From DAOTZU01 sp034433995 (GTDB taxonomy: Bacteria > Chloroflexota > Anaerolineae > UBA1429): DNA of 32,394 nucleotides. The translations under genes were made by a program, and so were the position numbers. The stretch lies in contig DAOTZU010000005.1 in the NCBI GenBank assembly GCA_034433995.1, positions 1 through 32,394 on the forward strand, written 5' to 3'. A model generated the notes under the pieces. The model saw only the letters and a list, made by a program, of their open reading frames with translations, did not search any database and was not told where the DNA came from. Below, piece after piece: positions 14,558 through 21,257 of this stretch (its first letter is position 1; each line of letters opens with the position of its first letter).

Positions 14558-16681
14558 TTATTCCCGCTCAAAGCGCGGGGGAAAGTCATCCTTCAGGCCG
14601 ATGGTGGAGGTGTCGATATCCACGAAACCCAGCTTCAGGGCGGGCGAATCCGGCCGAAGATGGTAATTGTGGTGTTCCGGATCCACAAAGAGCGGATCGG
14701 CCTCCACCGAGTGCTGGTCGTATTTCTTGTTCTGCAGCGCCCTCCACTGGCTCAGCGGCCCGTTGCCGGGCCCGCCCAGGATGCGCACCTCGCCCTTGGG
14801 GTTATAAAAGACATTGTAATCAGAGATGGCCACCCGGTCATCGGCCCAGTTCATGAAATTGTACACCCCGGCATCCCTGGCCTCGATATAGATGATGTTG
14901 CGAGAATAGTCGTGGTCCTTGCAGGGCAGGTCGGCCATGAAAAACGAAGCGATGCCGCTGGAGCAGGCCGGGCTGACGATGAGGATGTTGTTGTGGAACT
15001 TGTTGCCCAGGCCCTTGGTAAAGATGCACTGGTTGCGGGTGGTGCCCACGATGCCCCAGATGATGTTGTTGGTCACCGTCATCCAGTCGGTGGCATCATC
15101 CAGGTACATGCCGCTTTGCAGGTCGAACTCGGTGTTGCCGGAATCGTGCACCAGGTTGTGGTCATAGACGTTATCCCTGCCGCAGCCCCACGATTCCATC
15201 GCCCCCGTATCCTGGCTATCCAGGTTGGCGTGATGGATATCGTTATAGGCGATCAGGTTGCCGTTAGAGTGCACGTACTGGTAGCGCTCCTCCCAGGTGG
15301 CCTTGGGCAGGATCTCCTTGAGGGCGTGGATGTGGATCCCCTTGATGGTGGTGCCATAGCGCGGCGTGTGGTGGATATGGTTGTGGAGCACCTTGTTATG
15401 GCCACTCTGCCAGATATACACCCCCGCGCCATGGCCCACCAGCCGCCCGCAATGGTGAATGTGGTTGTTCTCCACCAGGTGCTCGCCGTTCACATCGGGC
15501 TGGCCCCAGGCAAGGCCCTCCATCAAAACGCCACAATAGCCATGCTCCTTGATCAGATTGCCATAGATGGTGATGCGCCGGCTGTGGCCCAAGATGGCCA
15601 CGCCGTTCTCGCCGCCGTTCTCGATCTTGCAATAGCGCACGGAGCAATCCTCGGCGGCGTTCACCTGCACCACATCGCCGGCCGCGATGCTGAGGTTGAG
15701 CCCCACAAAGTGCAGATTGCGCACCGGTTGGCTCCCCGCCTGGCCCTGGAGGCGGATCAGGTTGCGGGCCGTGGCGATGACCAACTCTTGGTCTTGGATG
15801 GGCGTCTTGCGTGGACGGCAATAGATTTTGCCTTTGGTGGGGCTGATCTGGCACTCCCCTGGCTCGGTGAGGAGGTTGATGACGTTTTCGATGAAATAGC
15901 GGTTGCCGGCGGTGATCTTGTACCCCTCGCCGGGGGCCAGGATGATGGTCTGCTCCTCCGGCTTGGCGTTGAGGAGCAAACGGGTCCAGTTGAACCAGTT
16001 GTATTGCGGCCAGATGGAGATCCGGGCATCGGTCAGATCCCAATCCTGAAGGGCCAGGTCCTTGGGGTCATACTTGAAGGCCCAATTGAGGCTGCTGACC
16101 GGCTCCTTGACGCGGAAATAGCCCGTCTTGGGCAGGCGCGCGGCCGTCATGCGTTGGCCATTCTCAAAGAGTTGGTTGGGGCGGTCGCCGGCGAGATCGG
16201 CCTCGTAGCTGCCATCGGGGCGCTGGGTCCAGGCGGTGAGCCGCCTGCCGCCCACCAAAGTGGCCTCCTCGCCGGGATAGCTCATGTAGGTGACGCTATG
16301 CTCGGCGGTGCCGCCCTCCTCCGGGCCGAAAAAGAGACCATCGCCCAGATAATAGGTGCCTTGGCGGATCATGACGACCACGTCCTGGGTCAGCCCGGCC
16401 TTGACCCATTCGCGGACCATGGCCTTGGCCCGGTTCAAGGTGGCCAGGGGGCCGTCGGTCTTGTTCGCATTGGGCTTGGGCAAACTTCCGGACCAGGCAT
16501 CGTCCCCGTTGGGGGCGACGTAGAGGATCTGCTTATTGCTCGTATCCACGGTCGGGGTCTCCTTGGGAATGAGGGTTTTAGTGGGCAGGGCCAGGCCGCG
16601 GCAACCGGCGAGCGCCAAGCCGGCCGCCAGTCCCAGCCAGCCCAGAACCCGGCGACGAGATAAACGGTGGAGCAGAGGCAA
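14558..16681 (-). CDS. Tat/lipobox right-handed beta-helix protein, GH141-like
   Basis: The proposed TTG start at 16681 gives a 707-residue protein beginning MPLLHRLSRRRVLG. This N-terminus combines a twin-arginine motif with the lipobox LALAGC (Cys27), so it is likely a Tat-exported lipoprotein. AAGGAAGGTGG lies just ahead of the TTG. The same frame stays open to an ATG at 16864, but that would bury the signal peptide. From about residue 49 the text ILYVAPNGDDAWSG, followed by TDGPLATLNRAKAMV, IRQGTYYLGDGLFFGPEEGG and YPGEEATLVGGRRL, resembles the N-terminal part of GH141-type proteins. Repeating beta-helix coils follow (NNHIHHCG, NKVLHNHIHHTPRYG, NVYDHNLVHDSG). GH141 includes an alpha-L-fucosidase and a xylanase; which activity applies is unknown. 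Confidence 0.85.
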   Translation of the reverse strand: MPLLHRLSRRRVLGWLGLAAGLALAGCRGLALPTKTLIPKETPTVDTSNKQILYVAPNGDDAWSGSLPKPNANKTDGPLATLNRAKAMVREWVKAGLTQDVVVMIRQGTYYLGDGLFFGPEEGGTAEHSVTYMSYPGEEATLVGGRRLTAWTQRPDGSYEADLAGDRPNQLFENGQRMTAARLPKTGYFRVKEPVSSLNWAFKYDPKDLALQDWDLTDARISIWPQYNWFNWTRLLLNAKPEEQTIILAPGEGYKITAGNRYFIENVINLLTEPGECQISPTKGKIYCRPRKTPIQDQELVIATARNLIRLQGQAGSQPVRNLHFVGLNLSIAAGDVVQVNAAEDCSVRYCKIENGGENGVAILGHSRRITIYGNLIKEHGYCGVLMEGLAWGQPDVNGEHLVENNHIHHCGRLVGHGAGVYIWQSGHNKVLHNHIHHTPRYGTTIKGIHIHALKEILPKATWEERYQYVHSNGNLIAYNDIHHANLDSQDTGAMESWGCGRDNVYDHNLVHDSGNTEFDLQSGMYLDDATDWMTVTNNIIWGIVGTTRNQCIFTKGLGNKFHNNILIVSPACSSGIASFFMADLPCKDHDYSRNIIYIEARDAGVYNFMNWADDRVAISDYNVFYNPKGEVRILGGPGNGPLSQWRALQNKKYDQHSVEADPLFVDPEHHNYHLRPDSPALKLGFVDIDTSTIGLKDDFPPRFERE

Positions 16682-16740
16682 AGGCCCACCTTCCTTTCTG
16701 CCAAGAATCGCAGGGGCGCGCGAGCGCGGAACTACCTCAG

Positions 16741-16809
16741 TTAGGGCAGCTTGGCCACCACCTGGGCGAACTTGTCCTCGTACTTGCCCAAGACGATATA
16801 CCCTGGCAT
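16741..16809 (-). CDS. 22-codon leader ORF with strong Shine-Dalgarno upstream of the beta-helix gene
   Basis: ATG 16809 is preceded by AAAGGAGG at ideal distance. The ORF encodes MPGYIVLGKYEDKFAQVVA and three more residues (KLP), then stops with TAA at 16741, 60 bases before the proposed TTG start of the beta-helix gene. It may be a leader peptide or the truncated remnant of a longer gene. The peptide is not recognised with confidence. Confidence 0.4.
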   Translation of the reverse strand: MPGYIVLGKYEDKFAQVVAKLP

Positions 16810-16945
16810 TTCCCGGCCTCCTTTCGCCGACACCATGTGCGGCCGCCCGCCCCGCGGCCGACACAAGCTTCGGGTGGCGCCCGCGCTCACGCAGCCCAAG
16901 GCGACGACGTGCTATGAGGTTCCAAGGGAGTACAACGACCAGGGA

Positions 16946-16969
16946 TGCAGTATCCGGGTGCGTACTGCA
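16946..16969. promoter_or_regulatory. Operator-like dyad at the start site of the beta-helix promoter
   Basis: TGCAGTA and TACTGCA flank a 10-nt spacer, immediately downstream of the minus-strand -10 at 16973-16978. The position over the expected start site suits a repressor site. Confidence 0.45.
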
Positions 16970-16972
16970 CCT

Positions 16973-17001
16973 ACTATAGCCCCACGGTGCCGAGAAAGCA
17001 A
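16973..17001 (-). promoter_or_regulatory. Promoter of the beta-helix / GH2 genes
   Basis: On the minus strand TTGCTT (16996-17001), a 17-bp spacer and TATAGT (16973-16978) form a good sigma-70 promoter. The leader to the beta-helix start is about 285 nt and holds the small ORF at 16741-16809. Confidence 0.65.
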
Positions 17002-17021
17002 ATCCCCAGGTCGCGCTGCGC

Positions 17022-17804
17022 TCACCCCTCGGCCAAGCCCCGCAGAAACCGGAGGGAGCGCGCCGTCTCCTCGGTGAAATCCGGGCCCCAGCGGCATTCG
17101 ATGGAGGCCATGCCCTGATAGTTCAGTTCTTTGAGGATGGCGAACAAGCGCTCCAGAGGATAGGTGCCGCTCCCCGGCCAATAGCGGTCGGTATCCGAGA
17201 GGTGGACGTGGGCCAGCCATTCCGGCTCCTTGGCGATATCGTCCACCGGCTCGCCCTCCATCATGAAATGGTAAATATCGGCCAAGACCCGTACCTCCCG
17301 GCGCTCTACGTCCTTAGCCAGCTGCACGCCCTCCAGATAGCTGTTGACAATGTTGCATTCCCCTTTGTTCAGGGGCTCGATGGCGATGGTGATGGCCTGG
17401 TTGGCGGCGTAATCGGCGCAGAGATTGAGAAAGCGCACCAGTTGTCCCCAGGCCAGGGCCGTGGGGTAATCCTCCGGCACGCGCCGGGCGCCGCCGCTGC
17501 CAAACACGATCACATCGGCGCCCAGGCTGGCGGCGCGACGCAGGGCGCGCTCCACGTAGCGCTCCACCAAGGCCCAATCCACCTCCGGGCCGACGACCTT
17601 GACCTCCCGCGGCACAAAGATGTTGAACGCCCGTACCGGTGGGCGCAAAGCGGCCAGAACCGGCTGCTGGGGGGCATAGGCCGCATCATCGGCCAAGGGG
17701 TTAAGCGTGGCGGCCAAGGCCAGCTCCACATAGTCGAATCCCGGCGCCAGTTGCGCCACCTTGTCCGGACTGAGACAGATGCCGATAGCGATGGGTTTGG
17801 TCAT
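17022..17804 (-). CDS. Sugar phosphate isomerase/epimerase (xylose isomerase-like TIM barrel)
   Basis: A 260-residue AP-endonuclease-2-type TIM barrel of the ketose epimerase/hydroxypyruvate isomerase kind. Metal and active-site candidates are visible: Glu in IAIEPLNKGECNIVNS (about 142-157), Asp/His in VLADIYHFMMEGEP, His in HVHLSDTDRYWPGSG and the last Glu in ASIECRWG. The complete set suggests an active epimerase. The start at 17804 follows GGAGGAGC; a longer frame to 17915 would overlap the decayed MFS fragment. It lies on the same strand as a second TIM barrel upstream. The likely role is converting an unusual sugar or keto acid released from the imported glycan. Confidence 0.88.
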   Translation of the reverse strand: MTKPIAIGICLSPDKVAQLAPGFDYVELALAATLNPLADDAAYAPQQPVLAALRPPVRAFNIFVPREVKVVGPEVDWALVERYVERALRRAASLGADVIVFGSGGARRVPEDYPTALAWGQLVRFLNLCADYAANQAITIAIEPLNKGECNIVNSYLEGVQLAKDVERREVRVLADIYHFMMEGEPVDDIAKEPEWLAHVHLSDTDRYWPGSGTYPLERLFAILKELNYQGMASIECRWGPDFTEETARSLRFLRGLAEG

Positions 17805-17823
17805 GGTGCTCCTCCAAAAGTGT

Positions 17824-17967
17824 TTAAACGCCCCAGACAAAGGTGAGGGCGCCACCGCACAGGGAGAGTACCAAGCTGGCAAGGCTCCAGCCCGCGCTCC
17901 CCCAGCCCAAGGCAAAGGCCGAATCGGTGAGCTGATAGCTCAGCCAACCTTGGGCCACGGCGCCCAT
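17824..17967 (-). pseudogene. Decayed fragment of an MFS transporter
   Basis: Between the two TIM-barrel genes the minus strand encodes a 47-residue stretch, including AVAQGWLSYQLTDSAFALGW and SLVLSLCGGAL, that matches the second-helix region of MFS exporters of the EntS/MFS_3 type (usual text: QAVAQGWLVYQLTGSALALGL, then LLLSLFGGALADR). Codons just before the ATG (Ser-Ile-Lys) still fit the alignment. It stops at TAA 17824 just where the conserved ADR loop should follow. No ribosome site precedes it, and the remaining ten or so helices are absent. Confidence 0.65.
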
Positions 17968-17976
17968 CTTAATGGA

Positions 17977-18729
17977 TTATTTGCCCATCTTCCGCAGGTT
18001 TTGCAGGCACTGTGCGACGCACTCCAGCGGCGGCAGGCGATAGCTCTCCTGTTCCACAACATAGACTTGAGTTCCGCCCACCGTCTCACAGAGCTCAAAA
18101 ATCTCCTGCCAGCGGATCTCCCCTTCCCCGATCAAGGCAGTATCGTAGCTGGCCGAGTGCTCCTTGAGGTGCACCGAGAGGGCGCGACCCGGGTAGCGGC
18201 GCAGAAACGTGGCCGGGTCGCCGCCGCCGTGGACGGCGTTGCCGGTATCCAACTGCATGATCACATCCTGGCGGGTGTGGCCGAAAAAAGTATCCCAGGG
18301 GAGCTCGCCTTCCAGCGGGGTGAATTCGTGAAAGTGGTTGTGGTAACCGATGCGCATTCCCTCAGGCGCCAATTGGGCGGCCAGGGTGTTGAACATCTCT
18401 GCCGTCTCCAGCCAGGCAGCACGGGTGGCAGTGCGCTCCTTGGGCAGGCCGGGCACGATCAGAAAACGGTTGCCCAAGATGCGGTTAAACTCCACCGTCT
18501 GGGCCAGGGCATCCCCCTGCAAAGCGGCCCATGGGGTGTGGCTGCCCACACAGGGCAGGCCCACCTCGTCCAGCAGCCGTTTCAGCTCCTGGGCCGTGCG
18601 TCCATAAAAGCCGGCGAACTCGACCCCTTCGTAACCCATCTCGGCGACGGCACGCAACGTGCCGGGCAGGTCTTTTTCACATTCGTGCCGCACGGAATAA
18701 AGCTGAAGAGCGATAGGTAAGCGCGCCAT
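17977..18729 (-). CDS. Sugar phosphate isomerase/epimerase (xylose isomerase-like TIM barrel)
   Basis: A second TIM barrel of this superfamily (250 aa), distinct from its neighbour. It begins MARLPIALQLYSVRHECEKD, the usual QLYSVR opening of IolE-like and sugar isomerase proteins. GYEGVEFAGFYG follows, then the metal-site motifs IGYHNHFHEF (about 145-154), MQLDTGNAVHGGG (about 177-189), LSVHLKEH and VYVVEQESY. The ATG at 18729 is preceded by GGAGGATC, and upstream in-frame codons cross a GC-rich hairpin, so the long frame to 18906 is rejected. The gene ends ten bases before the MFS remnant. The substrate is unknown; the pairing with a second epimerase suggests a short sugar-conversion path. 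Confidence 0.88.
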   Translation of the reverse strand: MARLPIALQLYSVRHECEKDLPGTLRAVAEMGYEGVEFAGFYGRTAQELKRLLDEVGLPCVGSHTPWAALQGDALAQTVEFNRILGNRFLIVPGLPKERTATRAAWLETAEMFNTLAAQLAPEGMRIGYHNHFHEFTPLEGELPWDTFFGHTRQDVIMQLDTGNAVHGGGDPATFLRRYPGRALSVHLKEHSASYDTALIGEGEIRWQEIFELCETVGGTQVYVVEQESYRLPPLECVAQCLQNLRKMGK

Positions 18730-18857
18730 GCTGATCCTCCTGCAAGTTTGCCCGTATTGTACCCATGGTGCAGGAGGCTGGCAAACGGGACAACAAAAAG
18801 CACGCCCCAGGATGGTCTTGGCGTCCTTGCATTCGGGCCGCTTTGTTTTCGCCATGG

Positions 18858-18888
18858 GGCAGCGCCGGCCGGATCGGCCGGCGCTGCC
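18858..18888 (-). terminator. Perfect 14-bp GC-rich hairpin after the first YtcJ-type gene
   Basis: GGCAGCGCCGGCCG and its exact complement flank a 3-nt loop, about 40 bases after the amidohydrolase stop. No T tract follows on either strand, so it may stabilise mRNA ends rather than terminate by itself. Confidence 0.55.
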
Positions 18889-18925
18889 GCTTGGGGCCGG
18901 TGCCAAGTCTCAAGCCATGCCTGGA

Positions 18926-20707
18926 TCAACGCCTGGCAAAGGGGACGAAGGCATAGGATTGAGGATAGACGATCTTGCCGCCCACCAAAGTCATATAGAC
19001 GGTGGTGGTTTGGAACAACTGCGGCATGGTCATGGTGGCGGGATCTTGTGCCCAGACCACGATATCGGCGAATTTGGTCGGCTCCAATGACCCTTTGACG
19101 CCCTCCTCGTGGGCGGCATAGGCAGCTTCGATGGTGTGGGCGCGCAGTGCTTCCGCCAAGGTCAGCCTGTGTTCGATGCCGAGCACCCGCTGAGAATAGG
19201 TCTGGCGCGTGCAGGCCCCTGCCAACGTCGCCTGGGGCGTGTAGAAGGGCGTAGAGGGCGCATCGGAACCGATGGTCACATGAATGCCAGCTTGCAGCCA
19301 TTCTTTGATGACCATGATGCGTTCCATCCGTGCGCTGCCAAAGATGTTCTCCCAGCCATCGCCAAAGAGGTAGACAAAAGCAGGGTTGGTGCTGACGACC
19401 ACGCCGAGATCCTTGATCTTCTGGGTCGTATGAGGCTTGGTCAGGATGACGTGCTCCAGGCGGTGGCGTGGGTCAGAGCGCGGATTGGCGTTCATGGCCC
19501 CCTCATAGGCTTCCAGGACCAGGTCTGCGGCCGCATCGCCGATGCAGTGGACGCAAATCTGCAACCCGGTGTTGTGCAGTTGGGCGATGGCCTGCTTGAA
19601 CATGTTCGGTTCCCAAGTGGGCATGCGCCATTCGGTGCCGTTGTGCGGCTCATAGCAGTAGGCCGTGGGGCCTTGGCCATCAATGAGGAACTTGAAACCG
19701 GCAAAGCGCGTGACCTCGTTGTTGATCCGCTGCACTTGGGAGATCTTGCTCGCGTCGGCCGGCCATTCCAAGGTAAGGTACAACGTGTTCCGCAAAAAGA
19801 GCCTGCCGTCTTGGGTTAAATCTTGATAGGCCTGGATATGCTCCAATTCGCGGATGTTGTTATCTTGGAAACTGGTCACCCCACAAGCTGCCAGCAGAGT
19901 CTGAGTGGCAAGAATAGAGCTCTTGACCATCTCGTAGGTGATCGGCGGGGCATAGCTGCGCACCACATCCATAGCGCGATGGTTATAGAAGACGCCGGTC
20001 GGCTCGCCATCGGGTCCCTTTTCGATGATGCCGCCTTGGGGGCTGGGGGTGGCGGCAGTGACCCCGGCGACGGCCAGGGCGGCACTATTGGCGGTGCCCC
20101 AGTGGCCACCGATGTGCATGATAAACACCGGGTGGTTCGGCGAGACGGGGTCCAGATCCTCCTTGGTAAAGATGGGCTTATCGGCCATGACCAAGTAGTA
20201 GCCGAGGATCCACTCGCCGGCCGGTGTGGCGGCCACCACATCCTGCAACGCGGCGCGCAGGGTAGCGGTATCGCGCACAGCCGGAGGCAAGAAGGGGACA
20301 TAGTACTGATTCTGCAGCCCCCAGGCCCGAAAATGCAGGTGGGGATCAATAAAGCCAGGAGTGACCACCCGCCCGCCGACGTCTATGATTTGGGTGGTGG
20401 GAGCGGCCAGGGCAACGATTTCTTGATCGCTAGCAACAGCCTGGATGCGCCCGTTCTTGATGGCAATGGCCTGGGCCATGGTATCGGCCGCATCCATGGT
20501 ATAGACCTGGCCGTTCTTGAGGATGAGATCAGGGGGACCATCCGTAGCCAGCGATGCCGCGAGGGTGGGGCCACCACCAGAACGTGGCTGCGCTGCAATG
20601 TGAGGCAACCTGTTGGCCATGCGCTGCAAGCCGATGGTTGCCACGATCAGCCCACCCGCCTTGAGTATGTTTCGCCGCGAAATTCTCCGGAGCCAGCGCG
20701 CATCCAT
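18926..20707 (-). CDS. Tat-exported YtcJ-type metal-dependent amidohydrolase (paralogue 1)
   Basis: This 593-residue protein starts MDARWLRRISRRNILKAGG, a twin-arginine signal (SRRNILK), with no lipobox cysteine. DLILKNGQVYTMDAADTMAQ then opens the amidohydrolase-3/YtcJ fold, whose metal site begins at FIDPHLHF (His123, His125). Later blocks include DPVSPNHPVFIMH, GVTSFQDNNI, GFKFLIDGQ, CVHCIGDAAADL, RHRLEHVIL and TIGSDAPSTPF, all expected in complete members. The family hydrolyses amide or imide bonds, but YtcJ substrates are mostly undefined. The start is fixed by GGGAGG 7 bases before ATG 20707. It is a clear paralogue of the next gene upstream (21258-23183), sharing long blocks such as DPVSPNHPV and TSFQDNN. 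A leader of about 460 nt is predicted. Confidence 0.9.
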   Translation of the reverse strand: MDARWLRRISRRNILKAGGLIVATIGLQRMANRLPHIAAQPRSGGGPTLAASLATDGPPDLILKNGQVYTMDAADTMAQAIAIKNGRIQAVASDQEIVALAAPTTQIIDVGGRVVTPGFIDPHLHFRAWGLQNQYYVPFLPPAVRDTATLRAALQDVVAATPAGEWILGYYLVMADKPIFTKEDLDPVSPNHPVFIMHIGGHWGTANSAALAVAGVTAATPSPQGGIIEKGPDGEPTGVFYNHRAMDVVRSYAPPITYEMVKSSILATQTLLAACGVTSFQDNNIRELEHIQAYQDLTQDGRLFLRNTLYLTLEWPADASKISQVQRINNEVTRFAGFKFLIDGQGPTAYCYEPHNGTEWRMPTWEPNMFKQAIAQLHNTGLQICVHCIGDAAADLVLEAYEGAMNANPRSDPRHRLEHVILTKPHTTQKIKDLGVVVSTNPAFVYLFGDGWENIFGSARMERIMVIKEWLQAGIHVTIGSDAPSTPFYTPQATLAGACTRQTYSQRVLGIEHRLTLAEALRAHTIEAAYAAHEEGVKGSLEPTKFADIVVWAQDPATMTMPQLFQTTTVYMTLVGGKIVYPQSYAFVPFARR

Positions 20708-20878
20708 GATAACCTCCCTCGCAACCAGCGGTCAGCCTTGGGTTACCAGCCTTGGCACATAACCGCTGGACTAGGCGCCTGAACATGTGCAGGCGCATTT
20801 TTACCTGCAGCGATGAAATTGGGATGCCGAGGCCATCCCTGTATCCCGTGAGGGAAAGCCTTACACGCGCGTGGCCTC

Positions 20879-20952
20879 CCGTCCAGGTTCCAGCCCTGCA
20901 TACGGACGTCTGATGGATAATGTTTGAGGTAGTTGTGGTGGAAACGACCTCC
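20879..20952 (-). promoter_or_regulatory. Conserved leader blocks, copy 1 (upstream of YtcJ-type paralogue 1)
   Basis: Read on the minus strand, three blocks occur in order: GGAGGTC (20946-20952), ATTATCC (20915-20921) and CAGGGCTGGAACCTGGACGG (20879-20898). The same three blocks, in the same order, lie upstream of the second paralogue. The last block starts about 170 nt before the ATG. Confidence 0.5.
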
Positions 20953-20963
20953 TCTCTACGCGG

Positions 20964-21115
20964 CACGGAGCACAGAGCGAAAGGATACAGGCGCATAGAG
21001 ATACTCTATGGCCTCATCTCTGTCTCCGTGGTAAGGAACCATACTATTTACCACGGAGACACGGAGAACACTGAGCAAAGAATAAAAACTGTGCCCTCCG
21101 TGTCTTCGTAGTAAG
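20964..21115. repeat. Inverted-repeat block of the CCACGGAGACACGGAG type
   Basis: A perfect 13-bp dyad (GTCTCCGTGGTAA 21022-21034, TTACCACGGAGAC 21048-21060) overlaps a larger imperfect hairpin. In that hairpin ACCACGGAGACACGGAG (21050-21066) pairs with CTCCGTGTCTTCGTAGT (21096-21112) with two mismatches. A related CACGGAGCACAGAG lies at 20964-20977. Such elements are dispersed in many bacterial genomes. Confidence 0.7.
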
Positions 21116-21126
21116 AGCCAACTACG

Positions 21127-21150
21127 GGCGTGAGCTCGCGGGCTCACGCC
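21127..21150. repeat. GGCGTGAGC hairpin
   Basis: A perfect 9-bp stem with a 6-nt loop lies 20 bases downstream of the minus-strand -10 element, hence at the very 5' end of the predicted leader. Confidence 0.55.
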
Positions 21151-21169
21151 GCCTACACTTTCATGAACC

Positions 21170-21198
21170 ATTATACTACATTTTGCCATAGCTCGCAA
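21170..21198 (-). promoter_or_regulatory. Promoter of YtcJ-type paralogue 1
   Basis: On the minus strand TTGCGA (21193-21198), a 17-bp spacer and a perfect TATAAT (21170-21175). It implies a leader of about 460 nt before ATG 20707. Confidence 0.65.
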
Positions 21199-21257
21199 CG
21201 GATTTTTTCTACAACTTACCATCTCTATCCAATCCAAGAATATCTGCCCCATCCCTT

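Larger units (their letters stand above)
20708..21257. other. 550-bp intergenic region between the two YtcJ-type genes
   Basis: No convincing gene is present. It holds the minus-strand promoter at 21170-21198, a GGCGTGAGC/GCTCACGCC hairpin (21127-21150), a block of inverted repeats related to ACCACGGAGACACGGAG (20964-21115), the conserved leader blocks at 20879-20952, and a GCGCCTG/CAGGCGC hairpin (20775-20796). Confidence 0.7.

Noticed and set aside
12908..16663. Two long plus-strand open frames (533 and 703 codons)
   Set aside because: They mirror the GH2 and beta-helix genes, lack ribosome sites and show Val/Gly/His-rich shadow composition.
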